DNA from: Gammaproteobacteria bacterium
Lineage (GTDB): Bacteria; Pseudomonadota; Gammaproteobacteria; Pseudomonadales; Azotimanducaceae
DNA: 32,486 nt
Reading direction: 5' to 3'
Assembly: GCA_018656865.1 (NCBI GenBank)
Contig: JABHYO010000021.1
Span: forward strand, 1 to 32,486
In this document: positions 32,391 to 32,486 of the stretch, one piece after another
Numbering within the stretch: position 1 is the stretch's first letter
Layout: the number at the start of each line of letters is the position of its first letter
Translations under genes and position numbers: made by a program
The notes under the pieces: generated by a model
What the model was told of the DNA's origin: nothing
The model's input: only the letters and a program-made list of their open reading frames with translations
Databases searched by the model: none

Positions 32391-32486
32391 CAGTTGAGAA
32401 CTCCAGCCTTGCGCATCGCCGCGCGCAGCTCTTCGTGATATTGCTCGGAGAAGGCTGTTAATGGCAGGCGGATGCCCGAACCAATA
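32390..32486 (-). CDS. dapA: 4-hydroxy-tetrahydrodipicolinate synthase, 3' end only
   Basis: The last 31 codons and stop of dapA are visible. The translation reads GIRLPLTAFSEQYHEELRAA and then MRKAGVLN, the standard C-terminal helix of DapA, the lysine-biosynthesis aldolase that joins pyruvate and aspartate semialdehyde. The catalytic Lys lies outside the window. The stop overlaps the bamC start by one base, and this position next to bamC supports the call. Confidence 0.88.
   Translation of the reverse strand, partial: IGSGIRLPLTAFSEQYHEELRAAMRKAGVLN

Overview
The window looks like a chromosomal segment of an aerobic gammaproteobacterium, probably a marine oligotroph. The right edge carries dapA - bamC - metallo-beta-lactamase-fold hydrolase in the order familiar from Pseudomonas-like genomes, and BamC is a gammaproteobacterial lipoprotein. 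Base composition is moderate, and genes for acyl-CoA and alkane oxidation are plentiful. The genus cannot be named from this sequence. No rRNA, tRNA, CRISPR array or transposase gene was seen.

Layout. 1-915 (-): 5' part of an acyl-CoA dehydrogenase gene, cut by the window edge. 1048-3210 (+): a metallo-beta-lactamase/cyclic-nucleotide-binding fusion. 3324-10925: surface-polysaccharide locus with a family 2 glycosyltransferase (+), and on the minus strand a methyltransferase, a 1173-residue sulfotransferase/GT2/GT-B fusion, an ABC-2 permease, its ATPase and a stand-alone sulfotransferase. The last four junctions are tight apart from a 93-base gap before the final gene. Together they look able to build, sulfate, methylate and export a polysaccharide through an ABC-dependent route.

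11030-16866: catabolic block. Two overlapping acyl-CoA dehydrogenase genes look like the two halves of a heteromeric enzyme, only one of which has the catalytic Glu. A divergent CYP153-type P450 follows. Then come an acetolactate-synthase-like ThDP enzyme and, translationally coupled to it, a small protein like lasso-peptide B2/transglutaminase proteins that has lost its catalytic Cys and His. 17096-19332: a small membrane protein, a PspC-domain protein, a Mak-type fructokinase and a one-domain voltage-gated cation channel with an unusually acidic filter.

19401-20925: a luciferase-like (LLM) oxidoreductase gene lies between two inverted 129-bp repeats (112 of 129 positions identical, no gaps, counted by hand). 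20949-25448: SnoaL-like protein, nitroreductase, beta-lactamase-family serine hydrolase, and a glutamine-synthetase-family ligase coupled to a class I amidotransferase. 25518-25580: three tandem 21-bp units. 25613-27637: sodium:solute symporter with its DUF4212 small partner. 27660-32486: rmuC, ybbN/cnoX-like thioredoxin, a 431-base gene-poor stretch, MBL hydrolase, bamC and the 3' end of dapA.

Regulation. Three CTGT-N8-ACAG sites fit LexA boxes: one 48 bases upstream of rmuC, and two forming a 34-bp near-perfect palindrome in the gene-poor stretch upstream of a possible 48-residue small ORF and ybbN. These predicted SOS sites, the long inverted repeat around the LLM gene, the MBL-cNBD fusion and the catalytically dead B2-like protein are the observations most worth following.
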